The translations under genes were made by a program, and so were the position numbers. Below the pieces are notes generated by a model. The model made no database searches, had not been told where the DNA came from, and saw only the letters and a program-made list of their open reading frames with translations. Positions 22,972 to 33,935 of a DNA stretch of 64,000 bases are shown piece after piece. Each line of letters begins with the position of its first letter. The first letter of the stretch is position 1. The DNA is from Monomorium pharaonis (taxonomy: Eukaryota; Arthropoda; Insecta; Hymenoptera; Formicidae). The stretch is taken from positions 25,884,856 through 25,948,855 of the forward strand of contig NC_050470.1 of NCBI RefSeq assembly GCF_013373865.1, written 5' to 3'.

Positions 22972-23427
22972 GTGGAGGTTCACTTGCTGTGAAAAATACA
23001 CGATTATAAAACATCTGCATTTATAGAAATAAAACTGAAGGTTATTGATTCAATTCACGTTATCTCTATCTTCATTAAACTAAGGCTCGATCTTGAAAGA
23101 AATTTTGAAAGAAATGCAATTTAAGAAAGTTGCACAAAACGAGTTAGAATGATTGATAAATTGACTACTTAACTCATTCATCTTTTAGCGTTTGTTTAAC
23201 TTATCAGACTGTACAGGAAAGTTATGTTAGCACGAGCTATAATTTAAATTCGACGAAGTTGTAGCTGCGAAGCGATAGCATAGTTCTAGATAGACTTGCG
23301 ATGGCAAGTACTGTATTAACATAACGGAGTGAAAACACGTGGCACGTGAGTCTCAGCGGGGTTATGTTAAATTTAAATTTGGAAAGTTGAAAATTATGTG
23401 ACGGCTCAAACGGCACCGATATCGGTG

Positions 23428-23525
23428 AGACCTTGCTCGAAAATGTCGTGATATTAGTTTACTTCCGCGGGAAACCTGAATGATAGTGCCGGTAGTCACG
23501 ACTACCTCGGTCGATTGTAATCTAG
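23428..23525 (+). repeat. Second copy of the diverged tandem duplication
   Basis: Partner of 22825-22921. The frame that is open in the first copy has stops here (for example tgaatga before the core), so this copy is not coding in that frame. The most conserved part is 23483-23501. Confidence 0.65.
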
Positions 23526-24500
23526 CGAGCGCGAAGGAAGCCCACGGTTGTATTTTTATCAGTGATCATGCAAAGTTGCTTTTTTTGCAAGCGTGCACCG
23601 TCGGAAATCTACAGCGGCTTATCGATGTTGCGATTACACTCGAACATTCCGTGTAAGGATAATAACGCCGAGAATAATCGGATGAAATAGGCGATCTGTA
23701 AATCGCGATTAAATTAGGAATACACCAGGTAAACGACGATATTGATATATCTGATTGAATTTGCTGCCCGTTTGGAGAATGACGCAATAAATTACGAAAT
23801 CTCGACGTATAAATCAGCCGCGGTTAATTTTATTTGCTTCCAGATTTGCCCTGCGCGATGAAGACTAAAAGGATCTGTACAAGTCTTGTTGAGATGGTTA
23901 TAATTGGAAGATTATCCTTGGAAGAGCTTTTTTCAATGGTGACGGCTGCATAATTAATCGAATAATATGCAAATTTCTCTATGGTAATAAACGCCGGACT
24001 TAATCAAACTCTAGATTGCCGCGGAATTTTCATCGCGAAAGGTGAAAGAAAACGTGAATGAAATGACTATTAATTACTTAATATTATTCATTAGAAAAGC
24101 ATATTATTACGTATTTTGATCGTATGCCATTACGAGATTAATTACTTTACAGACAGAAGGAATATTAATAAATTTATAGCAGTAACTTCATACTGCGAAA
24201 GAATTCGAAGTTATTAAATGTAACTTAAAATGTACCAAAGAAATATAAATAATTTTTACTATTTCTTTATCTTTATTGTTTATTATTATTGTTTATTGTT
24301 TATTATTAGGTACTCTAAAAAAACACTTGAAATATTTTTTACGTAGATTGCATCTTTATAGATGATTATCTTTTAATGTGCCAAGCGCAAATTCGGAGTC
24401 GTTTATTTACGCGCGAAATTTTTGCGTATTTCGCAATGTTTTCGCGTGTCACGAGAAAATAGCGGAGATACGTAAGCGTCAGCGGGGAGGGAAAAATGAT
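23526..24500. other. Gene-less stretch, AT-rich toward the end
   Basis: Moderate GC to 24.0 kb, then AT-rich. A run of TTTATTG-like repeats lies at about 24.27-24.31 kb. No candidate exon. Confidence 0.45.
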
Positions 24501-24524
24501 TTTTTTTTAGAGCGCGAACCCGGA

Positions 24525-24776
24525 ATGGCGCCGGCGGTCCGGTTTAATCTCGACACGCCCATTACACACGACGTACATATTACATCACGATCGCACTCGA
24601 TAGCAAGCGTATCTATACGAGCCCTATCTCCCATGCCTACTTACGATACGTGTAAGCCGCAATTAAAATTCAAGAAAAATTCTCGGAAACCTGTTTCGAG
24701 ACCGAGCGAAATATTTTGCTGCGGGGTGGTCACGCAGGAACGCCAGTCACGGATGATCTTGTTTAATTGCCCCTAG
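24525..24776 (+). CDS. ORF of 83 codons with optimal start context, unknown
   Basis: The ATG (ggaATGG) has G at -3 and +4. Fourteen bases upstream a T-run ending in ag (24501-24510) would make an excellent acceptor, so this could be a 5'-untranslated/coding junction exon. The product starts MAPAVRFNLDTPITHDVH, contains SPMPTYDTC and a basic KKNSRKPVSR, and ends with a Cys pair and NCP. The frame is open further upstream, 132 codons in all from 24378. GC is higher than in the flanks. No domain is recognised. Confidence 0.22.
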   Translation: MAPAVRFNLDTPITHDVHITSRSHSIASVSIRALSPMPTYDTCKPQLKFKKNSRKPVSRPSEIFCCGVVTQERQSRMILFNCP

Positions 24777-24779
24777 CCT

Positions 24780-25099
24780 TTAGATGATCCCTCCCTTTCT
24801 CCCTCCAAATTGTCATCTGCTATATCCAATTCTACTAATTTTTCATTGGTAATTAAATATTTTGTGCGAAATTGGAATATTTTTCGATACCTTGTTAGAA
24901 GTAGCTTATTGGTCACTCAGGAAAACAAACTTTATTTATGATAACATAATTTTTGTAATCTAAGATATGCATATGTTTTTTCTTTATCATTGATGGAATT
25001 TAGCCAAAATTATAGTTATAACAGAGAAGAATTTAATAGCAAATCTTTAAATTAATTTATTTTTGTAATTAAAATCTTTGATAAATGGATGTGTGTGAA

Positions 25100-25100
<1 letters not shown>
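24780..25100. other. AT-rich gene-less stretch before the TA array
   Basis: AT-rich, no ORF and no recognised element. Confidence 0.5.

Positions 25101-25101
<1 letters not shown>

Positions 25102-25141
<40 letters not shown>
25102..25141. repeat. (TA)n microsatellite, 20 copies
   Basis: A 40-base uninterrupted TA tract. Such tracts extrude cruciforms easily and are length-variable. A second shorter TA tract lies at 25208-25220. Confidence 0.95.
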
Positions 25142-25144
<3 letters not shown>

Positions 25145-25240
25145 CAATATACATATATAAATAAATAATAAATAGTTTTAAAAACAAAATTATTAAGTAA
25201 GTTTATTATATATATATATAATATATGTATATTGTATTAT
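25139..25240. repeat. 20-bp inverted repeat around AT-rich loop
   Basis: Bases 25139-25158 (ataatacaatatacatatat) are exactly complementary to 25221-25240, with a 62-base AT-rich spacer. The right end of the TA array overlaps the left arm. It may be a foldback remnant or a by-product of the TA tracts. The non-repetitive acaatatac core makes pure chance less likely. Confidence 0.55.
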
Positions 25241-25479
25241 TTCATAATTTCACAATAATGACAAGTGTAGTGAATATGTTAGTGAGCACATCTGCATACG
25301 TAAACCGCTTACGTGTAATTCGCGCAATATGAGAAACATTCCTAACGTACCATGTTGCGGTTGCAATTTTCATTCGTTGCTAATCATACAATCAGTAATC
25401 GATAAGGTCGTCACACCACGCTAGCCAACATTCCCGGGAAACAATATCACTTATCGTACCATTTTTATATCTCGCTGAT

Positions 25480-25955
25480 AATTTTTTGCCTACTGTATCG
25501 GAACGTTTCAGCGGCGGCGTTTGCGAGCAAGCCTATCGATTACGCGCGACGTCGGCGAGAGAGAGAGAGAGAAAGAGAGAGGAAATTTCTTCGTGGAAGT
25601 CATTTTCTAGCGTGAGTATCTTGATACTCGGAAAATGTTGCGCAAGTAAAAGAAAAATGGCGGGGTGGTACACCCGCGTGTGGGACTCTTCGGGTATTGT
25701 TGCTATTTCGTGAAATGGCGTGTACGCGGCACGAGAGCGTGGTCACGAGAGAACCGCGGTCTCGGGGAACCACCATTTTGAGAGATGCTGCATCCTGCAG
25801 ACCGTGCAGCCCACGCAAACCTACGGCCGACAAAGAAAACACCACCGCAACCACCCACGTCCCAATCCCATTGGTCGAGGCGTCTTCGTCCATGGGATAC
25901 CACACCACCCACGGACCCCAGACCCATTGTCAGGTTTGTACAGGACGTCCGTAAA
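25480..25955. other. CpG-rich block with a GA tract; frames open on both strands
   Basis: Promoter-like GC-rich DNA with aaaatggcggg and ccaccattttg words. Five overlapping frames of 75-102 codons on both strands show that stop codons are simply rare here. One plus frame reaches a CAG/gtttgt donor-like site at 25935. A promoter or noncoding first exon is more likely than a long coding exon. Confidence 0.35.
25557..25582 (+). repeat. (GA)n tract
   Basis: About 13 GA copies with one interruption, inside the CpG-rich block. GA tracts near insect promoters can be GAGA-factor sites. Confidence 0.8.
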
Positions 25956-26738
25956 TCTTGAGGCGATAAAATATTACTTTGTTGCATCAAAGAAGTAAAA
26001 AATTGCATTTTATTTATTATGACAATGTATATATTATTAATAATAATCTAGAAATATTGAAACATTTAAATTTTTTAATGTTAATAGTTGAAGATGTATT
26101 TTTTAAGTACCACTTTATATCTCAGAATATAATTCTTTTAAATTGAGTATTTATATTTTACATTACATTTTGATTACGTTGCTTGCAAAATTCTAAGGGA
26201 TAAGATATTGAATATATTCTTTTATCGGCAACAAAAATTTATCTCCTTCGTTTACAATTCTTTTAAATAGTAGAAGCAAATACAAGAGCGCTATTGTAAA
26301 CTGTGCTACGGTGAATAGAGTTGTCTAAATTTCATTCAACGAGCCAAACTAAGCCACCGCTTGCGTCGAAAGTGTTCGAAAGGCTTGCCGAACGGTATAT
26401 CGAATTGAAGACAAAACACGGTTCGCCGGGTGGATGGTGAACCCTGGCGAGACTCGACATGAGAGTTCGCGGTTTCCCCTTCGCCGTTTGGATTACGATG
26501 GGTTAGGCTAGGGCTAGATTATCTCAGTGACGGTAAGTATAGGTTGGATCGGCAGTTCTAGCCATCCCGCGGCCATACCAGGAGCATTGCTTCTCCGAAC
26601 ACGTAAGTCCGCCGCGCTCGCCGAGCGCGCCGAGCCACGCGATAATTCATGGGACTTTATGCGCACCTTGTGTAATGCCAGCTCCGTCGGCTTTTTCTTG
26701 GCCTTCACTGTATCCTGAGAAAGGGGGAAGGGTAGGGG

Positions 26739-26754
26739 GAGAGAGAGAGAGAGC
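26739..26754 (+). repeat. (GA)8 tract after G-rich run
   Basis: GA repeat directly following gggggaagggtaggggg. The combined purine tract at about 26722-26754 could form a triplex or G-quadruplex. Confidence 0.75.
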
Positions 26755-27228
26755 AAAATCTTCGGATCATTGGCTTCTGCTTAAACGGATGTGAAAATTT
26801 GCAATAAAAATACAGAAAAAAACGCCTGGAAAATTAGCATTAAAAGTAAGAAATTATAAATATTAAAACGTAACAAAATATCTGGGACTTTACAGATCTC
26901 GTTTGCATAATTGTACTTCCTTTCACTGAATTGTTAGCAAGTTATATTTGTTATTAAAGTACACTTTATGCTTCATGTAAATTAAATGATTGAGAAATAT
27001 ATGGCCAAGTAATTTTAGATTTGTAGTTAATTTTTTCAAATTTTACAATTTTTTTTTACTTTCAAAAAGTTATCGATTTTTTTTATATTAAGCAATCGAT
27101 TCAAAGCTTCTGAAGTGGTTATTAAAGTTTATTATCTTGTTCCTCTGTAGCAAAAGATCTATGCTCGCGTAAGATCGAATCTGTACACAAAAGAATTTAT
27201 TAAAATGCAGATTTGAAAATAATTATAG

Positions 27229-27333
27229 TGGACCATTAAAATATTTATAATAAATGTTTAAATTTATTTTTGGAATGTCAAAATTTTTACAACAATATTA
27301 TGTTTGAGCACTCCACATTATTTTGATGGTCCA
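27229..27333. mobile_element. MITE-like element, 105 bp with 15-bp inverted ends
   Basis: The terminal inverted repeats tggaccattaaaata (27229-27243) and its complement at 27319-27333 match at 14 of 15 positions. They are flanked on both sides by a perfect 4-bp direct repeat ATAG (27225-27228 and 27334-27337), as a target-site duplication would be. The inside is AT-rich with no ORF. I infer a small nonautonomous DNA transposon of unknown superfamily. Confidence 0.5.
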
Positions 27334-28496
27334 ATAGAATTGTTATTTGATTTGTATCTAGTTCAGTTTTTATTTAGATACTACAGTTAATTGTTCTTTC
27401 TACATAATTGACTCACGTAAATAGCTGGAATTAATGTGACGTTATATATAAATTTAAATTTTTAATTTAATATTCACAACAAATTACCAGTGTGACGATC
27501 AGCCGAGTAATCTAATTGCGATAATGTCACCACTTTTCCGCGAAAATAATCTACTTATCCTGAAGACGGCGATGTCGGATTAAGTGATGAGAAAGGGTAG
27601 AGGAGAACAAGAGGCACAAAACAAAGAAGGGGGAGTTTAAAGTATAAGTACTCGCACGCGGGCTCTAACATTACTCCGCGCGGCGGTGAGATAATTTTTC
27701 CTCTGATTACTGGCGCAAGCAATATTTCAATTAGTTGTCAATTTAGTTGTCGGCGCCTGACGGATACATACGTATGCGAGGGTACCGCGACCGAGAATAA
27801 TTAACAATAAATTATCCGGGGGAGCTATCATTACACCGACTAATCGCGGCAAATTGACTGTTATATTATTAAGCAGGTTATGGACGCTAATTGCGTGCCG
27901 CGTGCGAATCGTCTTCAAAGACTATGACGCTTGGCGAGAAGGGACCATCGCGAACAACTTAGATGAATAATTGAAAGTATACGATCGCGTACGGGATCGT
28001 AGATCATACAAATTGATCGAGGCATTCGAGGGACTCAAATTGTTGCTAGAAAAGGTGATAAAAGAATCTTGCAAGTCAAAAAATTTTAGTAATCCCATTA
28101 ACTATTTGTAATTATTATTTTTGTGGGACATCTTATCTCGAACATTAGAAAATGATTCGTTAATGAGGACGAAGTTAATGAGCTGCTTAATACCTTTGAT
28201 ATGTCTGCATACGAGCACTCTTATTATATTGCTATAGTTAGAAACCCATGATTATGAATAGTTATAATAGGAATAGTTTTTCTGAATTTTATATATTAAT
28301 AAATACTTTTATATCAAACTTTAATTTAAAATATGAATTTATAAATGAAATTAATGGTACACAGTAGTAGATAATACTTTACAGAAAATTGTTTTACTAA
28401 AAATATGTAAAAGTTAAAAAAAATTGTTAATTTTAAAATTAGTCAATACTTTTTTTTGTAAGTCGAAGAATAAATGTTTCCTCTTGATTCGTGCAG

Positions 28497-28654
28497 AGGC
28501 CGCCACATTGTGCGAATATGGTTGTAATCTGTATGATGCAACACAAGGTGGCGTAGTTGGTATCACCAGCTATGTAGCAAGACGTTTATTGACTATAAAA
28601 TTCCATGAAGAATATACGCGAATATATCGATATATTTTAAATCTGCGAAAATAA
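28497..28654 (+). CDS. Candidate exon with GC step in AT-rich DNA, unknown
   Basis: A pyrimidine-rich acceptor (tttcctcttgattcgtgcag) precedes a block that is near 45-50% GC while both flanks are near 25%. After two bases the frame reads AATLCEYGCNLYDATQGG, then VVGITSYVARR and an AT-rich tail ending in TAA at 28652-28654. The coding-like part may end near 28590 at a gtatca donor. The phase fits the donor at 22972. The Cys-containing motif does not match a family I can name. A gtagttggt/accagcta hairpin lies inside. Confidence 0.3.
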
Positions 28655-28694
28655 AAACGCTTATAAATAATAGTAAATGTAGGCTAAATTAAAT

Positions 28695-29024
28695 ATAAAT
28701 TACGCAGGCATATGTATTTTAAAATACAGAATAAGAATTATATATATTTTTTAAAGTACAAGCAATGAAAGAACTTTACGTAGATGAATATTTCAAGTTC
28801 ATAAAGTGAAACTAAGATAGAAAGACATACATATAGTTATAATTAAGATAAAAATTAACATAAATTACACAATGACATATATTCTAAAATAAGAATTAAG
28901 AATCTTTTGGTAAAATACAAGTAAATTTTACGATACATTTTTCAATTTTACATCATAAAGCTGAAGTAAAAAGACATGAATGTCATAGTTATGAGATCGT
29001 AGACAAAAGTCGGAATACGTAGTT
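28695..29024 (+). repeat. Diverged tandem duplication, unit about 165 bp
   Basis: Two imperfect direct copies: ataaattacgcaggcatatg (28695) aligns with ataaattacacaatgacata (28860). Matching words follow in order, including aaataagaatta, ttcataaagtgaa/atcataaagctgaa and aaagacat...atagttat. A weaker third copy may begin near 29025. The unit is AT-rich and has no ORF. Confidence 0.55.
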
Positions 29025-30932
29025 TATTTTATAATAAAACTTGAGAATTATGGAGTATAAACGATGAAAGTTTGCATGCGAGGAAATCTTTTTTATTAAA
29101 ACAAAAAATGGCATTGAATGATTAATTGTTTGTCGCGCAACTCGTTTGCGTAACAAAGTAACGACGAGCTTATCGCTTCCGTTCACTATCATCGCCATTA
29201 CACGAAAGTAAATGGAGAATTAAGTTGTGCGACTAAGTGTGCAATTTATGGCGATAGGCGCGGGTCGAACGGCTCCCATTACACTGCACCCCGTAAACAG
29301 ATACCCGCGAAAGATATTCATATCGAACTATAGATATCGTGTCGCCGTTAAAAATGTAGCGTAAGAGGAAATTGGCGGTCACGTGACGCCAATTGCGTCT
29401 CCCGGCGTCATCACAGCGTAACCGCAAGGTAATTTATTGTACAAGATTTATTTGCTTGGTATAACAACACTTTTATATTTATTATTTAATGCAACAGCAT
29501 CATTATATACATTTCAGTATTAAGTTATAACTTATAATATTCTAATTATAATTTGTCTTAAATACTATAATTTAGTATATTATTTCCATCGCTATTTAAT
29601 TGCTTTATTGCAGCAATATTATGGTAGATTATATAGATATTAATATAATAGTAAATTAATTATTTGACCGATAAATATTTTCAACGTCAAGATAAAGTTA
29701 AATTAAGATTACCTATTTTAAATATAAATGTGTATGCGTGTTTGTATGATTTTTTTTAAAACAAATTATGTTAGCATTTTTAACATTTTTACTGTTGTTA
29801 ATTTTGAAAATATTTTTATTTATTTCTTAATATGTAGAGTTATTATACATAATTTATATTATTTTCTTATTGTTTCAAAGATTGGAATTCTTTAATAGTT
29901 CTTTAAATAGTTTATTTTATCATAATTAAAACAAAATGCTGGAAATTGATTAAAAAAAAAGAAATATAGAGAGTGTAATACGAGAAATAATTGGAAAATT
30001 GTCGGTGATTTTAATTAGCTGTATATTAAGACGCGTGCAGAAGATAGCTCAGTACACAAAAATCTACTAGCATACTGTACTTTTACTAGTGGCAATAGTT
30101 AAGTGGAAAACGAGACGAATTGTATTGATGTGTTATGTAGTATTACTGTGAAACGAATGCTTGTAAACGACGTGCAGGATCTCGCGATCGGGAACAACAG
30201 AGTCGAGATGCCACTTGTACGACATCGATTTTTACCGGATCGGACGATTTTGCGCTCGGAACGATTTCAATTTCTCCTCGTGCCAGCTCACGGAGCTGCG
30301 CGCCACGATTCACCGTAATACGGGTCCCCCGATCAAAGTGTGGAGCCGCGCTCACGATCTCGTACAATCGCATATCCGAGCGACTCGAAAGTGCGAAGCG
30401 TTTACACCGGTATTTGAACTTCGCTGATGACGGTAATCACGCTCGGCTCGACACTTCAATTGCACGTTTCGTCGGGTTCCTGCGCCTCGGTTATTTTACG
30501 ATCGGGAGTAACCCACCGCGGTGGTCAGGATCGCGTCCTTCTCGTCTTCTCCGTCGATCCGAAGTCGCAGATATCACGTTCTCCCTTCAATTCCATTTGA
30601 TCCATCTTTTTTTCTTCGATGAGCATCCACGTACGCCTACTCTGCATTTCTCAAATTCACTGTATAACCGTATATTGAACTAGGTAGATATCGACGTATA
30701 AACGTCGTGATGACAGCGGCGAAGCGGCGCGTATTATTATCGCACTATTTCTATGGATAGTTGGTAGGTGACAAGTGTCGTCGTTCAAGGAAGACTAGAT
30801 GATATGTGGGTCATTATGACAGTACTCTGCTGTAATTTATCGTGCACTTTATCGTGTTTCTATACTCGATCGATTTTAAAGAGAACAGATAAAGTTTAGT
30901 AGAAAATTATACATATGAAGGTAAAAAGTAAT

Positions 30933-30972
30933 ACACTTACAGTACATTTACAATATACTTACAGTACACGCA
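30933..30972 (+). repeat. Short tandem repeat, two copies of ~24 bp
   Basis: Two copies share atacacttacagtaca-like words (acttacagtaca repeated exactly) about 24 bases apart. A third, shorter cactttacag follows. Confidence 0.5.
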
Positions 30973-31005
30973 CACTTTACAGGTGCGAGTTACTAATTTG
31001 AGAGC

Positions 31006-31020
31006 GAGAGAGAGAGAGAG
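31006..31020 (+). repeat. (GA)n tract, short
   Basis: About seven GA copies after gagagc. Confidence 0.75.
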
Positions 31021-31241
31021 AATATTTAACAAAAAATATCTAGTTATTTCTTTATCCCTCTAAATGAAAGCGTTGAGTGTACAATGATTTTCTATCGCAG
31101 CAATACCACAGAGATACCGCTTTCCGAAAATCGTGCGGTCGCATTGGTACTATTTGAAATCTTTCTATACGTGAATAAGTTATTACAGTGAATTGCCATT
31201 GTGAATTGTTGCAAGTTCCTACCGCGGGCCACCGCTGTTAC

Positions 31242-31340
31242 CTTTTTGACACATTGGCCGTCATGGTACGATTCAATTGAAATGAAATTGGAATTAGGTA
31301 TGGTCTGTAGTGTATCCTGTGTGGTCTGCGGTTCCAATGG
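31242..31340 (-). CDS. Candidate internal exon, 33 codons, unknown
   Basis: On the minus strand the acceptor ctctctggttatcaccag and the donor AAG/gtaaca enclose 99 bases open in one frame, an exact multiple of three. The reading starts PLEPQTTQDTLQTIPN and ends YHDGQCVKK, with no low-complexity run. The same frame extends upstream through a hydrophobic NILTLVMLSG stretch, so an alternative reading is the mature part of a secreted precursor. The frame is 93-98 codons open in all. Surrounding DNA is more AT-rich. No family is recognised. Confidence 0.3.
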
Positions 31341-31379
31341 CTGGTGATAACCAGAGAGCATCACGAGAGTCAAAATATT

Positions 31380-32440
31380 AATGCATTCAGATTGTAATCA
31401 TTTATGTTAATTTCTACTAATGTAGATTAGCTTTGATTTTGATTTAACTTACTGTTTATCTATTCTTAATTCTTAGAAGTATAAGGAGAGAAAACAAGTA
31501 AGTTAAACCGCTATTGAAATTAAGTAATCTGTATTGACAGAAATAGACGTTGATCATTATTTTGTTTTTATATGGAATTTTAAAAATTGTTATAAATAGT
31601 AGTTATAAATTGAGTAAATATCTGCAGAATCCGGTATCGTAAATTACGATTGCTTGTAAACAAAATTAACTTATTTTCTTATGAATAAAATGTTGTTAAT
31701 TTATGACGCTTCTTCTGATTAAATAATCTAAGAGAGGAAAATTTATTGCTTATTCATCGCCGTACAATATCATAGTGAGGGTATGCTTGGTCGTATCTTA
31801 TAATCTTCATCAAGATTGTATTGAATTTATTATACGTTTAAAAAACATTTAGAAGAGTATCAAAAGTCAGATCTACGGCTACTCGTAATTCTTAACATGT
31901 AATAATTTATTAAAAAAAAAAAAACTTATCCAGGTCTATAATTTACGGCGTTGATTTCATACATATTATCTTTATTTTTATCGCCTCTTTCAAACATTCT
32001 TAAGGGCGTATTTACAAGATTTTCTAAGCATCAATAATTTATTCGTCTAGAATCGTTAATTAAAAATTATTCAAGAATATCTGAAAACGTATATGTACGA
32101 TTGTCTGAAAAACTTATTTATTTATTCTTAACTAATTGTATGCTATCTTAAAAAATGTAATTAAATGTAATCTATTACAAACCGATGTGTGACCGTCAAC
32201 GTTACTTTGTTTCTTCATAAAAAAAAAACCATTGCGTAAGAATTCTTCGTGAGCTTGTACCTTGTGCAGTTTATATGTTTTCATTGTGTCTCTCGTTAAT
32301 TACACTTCAGAATCCCGCAAGGAAATCCTTCAATGATCCACCCCGCAATTTACGATCCCGTCTGTCTCACTATCAATGTACTCATTCTCCCATTCTAAAG
32401 TTCATATAGAAGCCTGACGTGTGCATGGTATCTATCTATA
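31380..32440. other. AT-rich gene-less stretch
   Basis: Strongly AT-rich with poly(A) runs (for example 31912-31923) and no ORF over 60 codons. Nothing else recognised. Confidence 0.5.
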
Positions 32441-32449
32441 ATTAATGAC

Positions 32450-33110
32450 GCGTTCCAAGGTCCGATAATGGGGAAACCGCCGCGTCCTTCCGCCAGCACT
32501 CAAGGATACCGTGCGTACACGGCTCCTGGTAAAAAAGGAACAACATCGGTCGAGCGGACGCGACGACACGGTCGTTCCACGGTGTTTCAGGAGGATGCTG
32601 CGACATTATCCCTTCCGTATGTACCGCGAAAGTACGAGCGTGAGCGCGAGCACACGGCCTCGAGAGAGTTGCCGCCGCCACCGCCGCTACGCACGCACGC
32701 ACACGCGTGCGTCCACGGCCGGCCGCGCAACACCGGTTCAACCGGAATCAAAGCACCATCTCTCGAAGCCGGTGCGGTGCAACGTCGGCGCGGAGCCGAT
32801 CCGCGTGGGCTCTCTCACGGGCACGTACACGCATCCGCGGGAACACGCGCGGAAAGTCCCGGCCGAGGCTCGGGCAGCCGGTGGGCGCTTTGATGTGGCC
32901 GCCGGTCTGCTGCCTTTGCCATCCCGAATACCTTTATATACGTCCCGTGCTCCGCTTTTTATCTTTCTCTTTTTTCTCCCTTTCTCTCTCTCTTTCTGCG
33001 TTAACGTATCGTTCGATCGTCATTCGAGCTGTGGTCATCTCACTTCCTCTCGTAGTGAGGACGTGCTTTCTTTTTCGTTGCGTTTATTCGTTCCTCGTAT
33101 GTACGCAAGT
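32450..33110. other. CpG-rich block, promoter/leader-like
   Basis: One of the most CpG-dense blocks, followed by a pyrimidine-rich part at about 32.95-33.0 kb. Several frames on both strands stay open (up to 220 codons on plus). Their translations are Arg/Ser/Pro-rich then Phe/Leu/Ser-rich, mirroring base composition. A tttatatacg word at 32933-32942 could be a TATA box. The likely nature is a promoter and untranslated leader. Confidence 0.35.
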
Positions 33111-33122
33111 ATAAACATACAG

Positions 33123-33130
33123 TATATAAG
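33123..33130 (+). promoter_or_regulatory. TATA box TATATAAG
   Basis: Full match to the TATAWAAG consensus just downstream of the CpG-rich block. No clear initiator (TCAGT) is seen 30 bases on, so strength and start site are uncertain. Confidence 0.25.
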
Positions 33131-33179
33131 CTTCATTCCACGATTTATTTCGTTCTTTTCGCACACGGAGTGAACTATT

Positions 33180-33930
33180 CTCGCGTTGACGCGACTAAAA
33201 GGAGTAGCTTGCTGATGCTCCATCTTTCCTGCATGCGACACGAGAGATATCGTGATCTTGTTGGAAATCAGATAGATGGCGAGGTGGATGCTGAATTCGT
33301 AGCGAAAGGGATTAGCTTTTTAATTTCTTTATCAATCTGAGAGATTTCGTGGCTGTGACTTTGCGCTTTACATGTGAAGCGAATAATAATATAATTCTCA
33401 AGTTGTGAAGTTACAATTGCACCAATTTTATTTTATGCAAATTAGTTTAAAAGTATAATTAAAATACACATATTATTTCGTGATAATATTCGTTGCAATA
33501 AAAAAAACATCCTTACGTGTTTGTATAAAGAAAGATTTATTTGAGGAGGAAATAAAAAAAAACGTGAAGATGAAAGATAGATAATACACATAAAATTTTG
33601 GGCACGTGAATGATCTTAGATAGAAAAACACCTGTCGAGTCTATCAAGTTTTGCGAACTCATATAATGACGCAAGGTGCTTTTTAAACAGGTCATTAGCA
33701 GCTTTAAGGGCGTTTCTGTGAATCGGGAAAGAATGTCCTGGTTTCGAAAGGTTCCCCCATTTATTTCACCTATATTCTCACCGTCTCCCTTAACACTTTT
33801 TAGGATCTCATTTTGTGTTAAACGGTTTAGTTCAGATTTAGTATTAAATCATTTTTAAGCGTCACGCATCGCACGGACGCAATAAAGCATCTCTTAACAG
33901 GAAAAATCCCTGAAACGGGGCGGCATGAAC
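33180..33930. other. AT-rich gene-less stretch
   Basis: Mostly AT-rich. Only a 60-codon frame near 33.7 kb, with no support. Confidence 0.45.
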
Positions 33931-33935
33931 TCGGG

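Larger units (their letters stand above)
25960..28490. other. Gene-less stretch with one CpG-rich block and an MITE-like element
   Basis: AT-rich to 26.3 kb. A CpG-rich block at 26.3-26.75 kb ends near two donor-like sites (gtaagtata at 26533 and gtaagtcc at 26607). It then becomes strongly AT-rich to 28.49 kb except 27.54-27.92 kb. The donor at 26533 could close a noncoding first exon, but no start site was identified. Confidence 0.4.
29025..31090. other. Gene-less stretch with CpG-rich blocks
   Basis: CpG-rich at about 29.24-29.43 kb and 30.14-30.72 kb, AT-rich elsewhere. The 30.1-30.7 kb block has open frames of 70-89 codons on both strands. None is recognised, and a gtaaaa donor-like site on the minus strand interrupts one of them. 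It could be regulatory DNA. Confidence 0.4.

Noticed and set aside
25600..25954. Five overlapping frames on both strands
   Set aside because: Simultaneous openness on both strands signals low stop density in GC-rich DNA. No frame stands out.
30789..30811. Similarity to the miR-7 5' end (ggaagactag)
   Set aside because: Only about 10 bases match, an extra base breaks the continuation, and no complementary arm was found for a hairpin.
32511..33173. Plus-strand frame of 220 codons
   Set aside because: No ATG at its start, overlapped by open frames in the other plus frames and on minus. Arg/Ser/Pro-rich then Phe/Leu-rich exactly where the DNA is CpG-rich and then pyrimidine-rich.
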